A stretch of DNA of 64,000 nucleotides from UBA8337 sp965221415. GTDB taxonomy: Bacteria; Pseudomonadota; Alphaproteobacteria; RS24. Under the pieces are notes generated by a model. It saw only the letters and a program-made list of their open reading frames with translations. It was not told the DNA's origin and ran no database searches. How positions within the stretch are numbered: the first letter of the stretch is position 1; each line of letters starts with the position of its first letter. The stretch spans positions 744,001 through 808,000 of the forward strand of contig OZ244887.1 in NCBI GenBank assembly GCA_965221415.1. Reading direction: 5' to 3'. The translations under genes were made by a program, and so were the position numbers. This document shows positions 60,690-64,000 of the stretch, piece after piece.

Positions 60690-61603
60690 CACAGCGAACC
60701 GCCACCGCAATAATTGCGACCCTTTTTTGCCTGATGAGTGCGGCGTGCGCACCGATTGCATCAGGACGGTGGTATGATAGCGAGGAGGGGCGGCAGGGCA
60801 AAAACTTCTTCGCCCGCATCGCCAAAGAGCGTGGCATCCGTGCTGTTAATGTCCCCGCCAATGGGTTGGTGACGGCGGTTAAAGGCGACACATATTATAA
60901 ATTATCGCTGCGTTATAAAGTGCCGTTGCGTGCTTTGCTCGAAAGCAATAAGGCGCGACCGCCCTATAGCCTGTCGCCGGGCGATAGGGTGAAAGTGCCA
61001 GTGAAAACATTTTATAAAGTCCGTGCGAACGACACGCTTTACGCAATCTCGCGCAGTTATAAAACAGATATCGCGACGCTCGCCAGCATGAATGGTCTGG
61101 AAAAACCCTATGGTCTGCGTGTTGGCCAGAAGCTGCAAGTGCCTGCAAAACCGCGCACCGCAGTGGCGCAGCAGCAGCCAAAAACCGCCACACCAAAAAC
61201 CAGAGCGAAGCTGCCCCAAGCCCCGCGTCGGGTTGGACGCTTTCGCGTGCCGGTGCAGGGGACGGTGATTTCTGGCTTTGGGCCGAAACCCGGCGGCTTG
61301 CATAATGATGGCATCAATATTGCCGCACGCGAAGGCACGCCCATTAAAGCTGCGGAAAACGGCGTGGTGGTCTATACGGGCAATGAATTGCGCGGCTATG
61401 GTAATTTATTGCTCGTACGCCATGGCGGCAGTTGGGTGACGGCCTATGCACATGCGTCGAAGTTTCTGGTCAAGCGCGGCGACCGCGTCAAGCAGGGGCA
61501 AATCATCGCGGAGGTCGGCCAAACGGGCAATGTCAACGCGCCGCAATTACATTTTGAATTACGAAAAGGGACACGCGCCGTCGACCCCAATTCGCTCATC
61601 TAG
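60686..61603 (+). CDS. LysM and M23-peptidase lipoprotein (NlpD-like), 305 aa
   Basis: Lipoprotein signal with lipobox LMSAAC (cysteine near residue 21). It has two LysM motifs (about 51-110: VKGDTYYKLSLRYKVPLRAL and VRANDTLYAISRSYKTD), then a C-terminal M23 domain (about 190-300: FGPKPGGLHNDGINIAAREG, HASKFLVKRGDRVKQGQIIA, LHFELRKGTRAVDP). The second metal ligand region reads HNDGIN rather than the catalytic HxGxD, so, as in NlpD/EnvC, it may be a non-catalytic amidase activator. Outer-membrane anchored, acting on septal murein. Confidence 0.9.
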   Translation: MTQRTATAIIATLFCLMSAACAPIASGRWYDSEEGRQGKNFFARIAKERGIRAVNVPANGLVTAVKGDTYYKLSLRYKVPLRALLESNKARPPYSLSPGDRVKVPVKTFYKVRANDTLYAISRSYKTDIATLASMNGLEKPYGLRVGQKLQVPAKPRTAVAQQQPKTATPKTRAKLPQAPRRVGRFRVPVQGTVISGFGPKPGGLHNDGINIAAREGTPIKAAENGVVVYTGNELRGYGNLLLVRHGGSWVTAYAHASKFLVKRGDRVKQGQIIAEVGQTGNVNAPQLHFELRKGTRAVDPNSLI

Positions 61604-61675
61604 AAAATCCCGCAACAATGCTTGGCGTTGGGGTGCTTCTTGCGTATAGTCGCGAACACAAAAGAGGAGAATCTC

Positions 61676-61999
61676 ATGTTGATTTCACCAGCCTATGCCC
61701 AATCCGCGTCAGGCGGCGGCGCGTTGTTTGAGTTGCTGTTTCCGTTGGTCATTGTTTTTGGCATTATCTATTTTATGATTTTGCGCCCGCAAGCGCGTCG
61801 TCAAAAAGAACACAGAAATATGATTGACTCGGTGCGCCGCAACGATACCGTCGTCACCCAAGGCGGGCTGATTGGTAAAGTCGCCAAAGTCGGGGATGAG
61901 GAACTCGAGGTTGACCTCGGCGATAATACGCGCGTCAAAATTGTTAAAACAATGATTATTTCGGTTCGCAGCAAAGGCGAACCCGCGAACAAGGATTAA
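61676..61999 (+). CDS. yajC: preprotein translocase subunit YajC
   Basis: AGAGGAGA precedes ATG 61676 (MLISPAYAQSASGGG). One membrane span (LLFPLVIVFGIIYFMILRPQ, near 20-39) is followed by the conserved QARRQKEHRNM and RNDTVVTQGGLIGKV. YajC is an accessory of SecDF in the inner membrane. It lies 9 bases before secD. An in-frame ATG at 61622 is rejected in favour of the ribosome-binding site. Confidence 0.95.
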   Translation: MLISPAYAQSASGGGALFELLFPLVIVFGIIYFMILRPQARRQKEHRNMIDSVRRNDTVVTQGGLIGKVAKVGDEELEVDLGDNTRVKIVKTMIISVRSKGEPANKD

Positions 62000-62008
62000 C
62001 CGCGCCCC

Positions 62009-63625
62009 ATGCTGCATTTCTCACGTTTAAAGATTGCTGGTATCGCCCTTGTGGTGTTGCTCGGCGTGGTGTTTTCACTGCCGAATTTTCTGAGCGAGAA
62101 AAACCGTCTGGCTTTGCCAGAGTTTCTGCCATCGAGTCAGCTCAATCTGGGGCTTGATTTGCAGGGCGGGTCGCATTTGCTGCTGTCGGTGGATACGGAT
62201 TCGGTAAAGCGCGAACGGCTTGAGGATTTAATCTCGGATGTGCGACTTGCTTTGCGCGGCGAGCGCATCGGCTATACGGGGCTTGGTCGGATTGATGGCG
62301 GCGTGACGGTGTCCATCCGTAAAACCGAAGATTTAGAACGCGCCCAAGGCGTGTTGCAAGGCTTGTCGCAGCCGATTACGGCGAATGTGATTAGCGGCTT
62401 TAATCAGGGTGTGGATTTGGCGGTCGAGAATACGCAAGACCTGACGTTTGAGTTGAAAGTGACCCCCGAAGCGGTGGCGGCGCGCAACACACGTACGTTG
62501 CAGCAATCGATTGAAATTATTCGCCGCCGCGTCGACGAGCTTGGCACGACCGAGCCAACTATTCAGCGTCAGGGTGATACGCGTATTCTGGTGCAAGTGC
62601 CGGGGCTTGATGACCCGCAAAGACTGAAGGCGCTGCTGGGTCAAACGGCCAAGCTGAACTTTCATCTGGTTGACCAAAGCATGAGTGCTTATGAGGTCGA
62701 AGGCGGCCAACGTGCGCCTGCGGGGGCGCGGGTTTACTATACTGATACAGAGCCGCGTGTGCCGTATCTCATTCGCCGTCGCGCGATGGTCAGCGGCGAG
62801 CGTCTGGTGGACGCAAGCGTCGGGTTTGACCCGCAGACCAATGCGCCCGAAGTCAATTTCCGCTTTGATACGGTCGGCGCGAAAAAATTCGGCGAAGTCA
62901 CAAAGGCCAATGTGGGTCGCCCTTTCGCGATTGTGCTGGACGAGAAAATTATTTCTGCACCGATTATTCAATCGGCGATTTTGGGTGGCGCGGGGCGCAT
63001 TACGGGCAATTTCTCGGTGCAAGAGGCCAATGATTTGTCGATTTTGCTACGCGCAGGCGCATTGCCCGCACCGATGACTATTTTGGAAGAACGCACGGTC
63101 GGGCCCGGCCTTGGCGCAGATAGCGTTGCGGCGGGGCGGATTGCGCTGATTGTCGGCTTTATGGCGGTGATTGCCTTTATGATTATCAGCTATAATGTGT
63201 TTGGCGCTTTTGCCAATATTGCGCTGGTGGTTAATCTGATGCTGATTATGGCAGTGTTGTCTGGCTTGCAAGCGACGCTGACCTTGCCCGGCATTGCGGG
63301 CATTGTGTTGACGGTCGGTATGGCGGTGGATGCCAATGTGCTGATTTTCGAACGCATTCGTGAAGAGATCGCTGCCAATAAGACAGCCATCATGGCGATT
63401 GATACAGGCTATAATCGCGCCCTTGGGACGATTCTCGATGCCAATATCACGACGCTTCTGGCTGCCGTTATTTTGTTTCAGCTTGGCTCAGGGCCTATTC
63501 GCGGCTTTGCGATAACACTGGCGATTGGCATTGTAACGTCGGTTTTCACGGCTTTTGTTCTGACCCGCTTTTTGGTCGCGCTCTGGGTGCGCCGCCAAGG
63601 GCGACCAGATAGTTTGCCGCTTTAG
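62009..63625 (+). CDS. secD: protein translocase subunit SecD
   Basis: 538 residues. N-terminal span, then the conserved GLDLQGGSHLLLSVDTD (near 48), a periplasmic P1 region with QQSIEIIRRRVDELGTTEP, the FSVQEANDLSILLRAGALPAP region, and a C-terminal block of five spans with MAVDANVLIFERIREE. SecDF uses the proton gradient to pull secreted proteins across. It is followed 11 bases later by secF. Confidence 0.97.
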   Translation: MLHFSRLKIAGIALVVLLGVVFSLPNFLSEKNRLALPEFLPSSQLNLGLDLQGGSHLLLSVDTDSVKRERLEDLISDVRLALRGERIGYTGLGRIDGGVTVSIRKTEDLERAQGVLQGLSQPITANVISGFNQGVDLAVENTQDLTFELKVTPEAVAARNTRTLQQSIEIIRRRVDELGTTEPTIQRQGDTRILVQVPGLDDPQRLKALLGQTAKLNFHLVDQSMSAYEVEGGQRAPAGARVYYTDTEPRVPYLIRRRAMVSGERLVDASVGFDPQTNAPEVNFRFDTVGAKKFGEVTKANVGRPFAIVLDEKIISAPIIQSAILGGAGRITGNFSVQEANDLSILLRAGALPAPMTILEERTVGPGLGADSVAAGRIALIVGFMAVIAFMIISYNVFGAFANIALVVNLMLIMAVLSGLQATLTLPGIAGIVLTVGMAVDANVLIFERIREEIAANKTAIMAIDTGYNRALGTILDANITTLLAAVILFQLGSGPIRGFAITLAIGIVTSVFTAFVLTRFLVALWVRRQGRPDSLPL

Positions 63626-63636
63626 GGGGTGATAAT

Positions 63637-64000
63637 ATGTGGACATTAAAACTCATTCCGATGAACACCAATATTGGTTTTATTCGACACCGCAGTTTTG
63701 CGCTGTTTTTGTCGGCGGCATTGGTGATTGGCTCGATGGGTGTGTTTTTCGCCAAGGGGCTGAACTTCGGTATTGATTTTAGAGGCGGCACGCTGATTGA
63801 AGCGAGTGCCCCGCAAGCTATCAATATTGGTGCCTTGCGCGAACAGCTAGGCGCACTGGCACTTGGCGAAGTGCAGATTCAAGAGTTTGGCAAGGAAACC
63901 GATGTCTTAATTCGGATTGCTGAGGTCGAAAACGCGGTGGATGCGCGTAATGATCTGACCGCGGTGGAGGTCATTCGCAATGAATTGGCGGGGGAGTATG
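63637..64000 (+). CDS. secF: protein translocase subunit SecF (3' end outside window)
   Basis: Starts MWTLKLIPMNTNIGFIRHRS with an N-terminal span, then the diagnostic LNFGIDFRGGTLIEA of SecF. 121 codons are visible before the right edge. It partners SecD. Confidence 0.95.
   Translation, partial: MWTLKLIPMNTNIGFIRHRSFALFLSAALVIGSMGVFFAKGLNFGIDFRGGTLIEASAPQAINIGALREQLGALALGEVQIQEFGKETDVLIRIAEVENAVDARNDLTAVEVIRNELAGEY

Noticed and set aside
1..64000. Insertion sequence, prophage or transposase genes
   Set aside because: No transposase, integrase or phage gene was seen in the window. The mobility of the array is inferred only from its repeats and tRNA remnants.

Overview
The window is chromosomal DNA of an alphaproteobacterium, probably marine. 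The evidence is conserved alphaproteobacterial gene order: pcm-like/tolC/popZ/valS, metC//aapJQMP, and dgt-argS-SPOR-nagZ-scpA-scpB-tatABC-serS-surE-nlpD-like-yajC-secD-secF. PopZ and the general amino-acid permease Aap are typical of Alphaproteobacteria. The tight packing and one giant-adhesin locus would fit a SAR116/Puniceispirillales-like genome, but that placement is inference only.

Positions 1-28,689 (45% of the window) hold four giant genes on the minus strand. I call them A (incomplete, at least 2,111 aa), B (2,470 aa), C (2,877 aa) and D (1,857 aa). They are paralogues with no signal peptide. Each is built from a shared N-terminal domain, cadherin-like repeats, and a reiterated block of VCBS-like domain, RTX nonapeptide beta-roll, an acidic EF-hand-like insert and a terminal-type unit ending in LTLAHF. 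They look like calcium-binding surface proteins exported by a type I system. The genes are separated by nearly identical spacers. Each spacer carries a minus-strand UUCG-loop terminator and, on the plus strand, a decayed tRNA-Arg(UCU) gene or its 3' remnant. The array therefore appears to have grown by tandem duplication of a unit that included a tRNA-Arg gene. It shows repeat-number variation, perfect short tandem duplications and a long B/C near-identity tract, so it is structurally dynamic.

Positions 29,006-30,643 hold a plus-strand group of a small outer-membrane beta-barrel and two lipoproteins of unknown role. Next is ilvD, convergent with a PuuD-like amidotransferase and a patatin-like lipase that overlap each other. 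A Sel1 protein is convergent with metC, and metC is divergent from aapJQMP. A cysteine synthase-like gene and a GNAT gene converge on aapP. tRNA-Asn and tRNA-Cys follow.

From 42.3 kb a divergent promoter drives pcm-like, tolC, popZ and valS. A minus-strand TauE/SafE permease follows, then erpA-xth on the minus strand, then a long plus-strand housekeeping run to the right edge (GNAT, dgt, argS, SPOR, nagZ, scpA, scpB, an orphan ABC ATPase, tatABC, serS, surE, a LysM/M23 lipoprotein, yajC, secD and partial secF). Many genes here overlap by ATGA or TAATG. All four convergent gene pairs in the window overlap by exactly 4 bases at their stop codons.

The giant proteins would need a type I ABC transporter and adaptor, which are not in the window. 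A TolC-family outer-membrane factor is present at 43 kb, but its setting is the usual housekeeping one. No CRISPR array, insertion sequence or prophage was seen.
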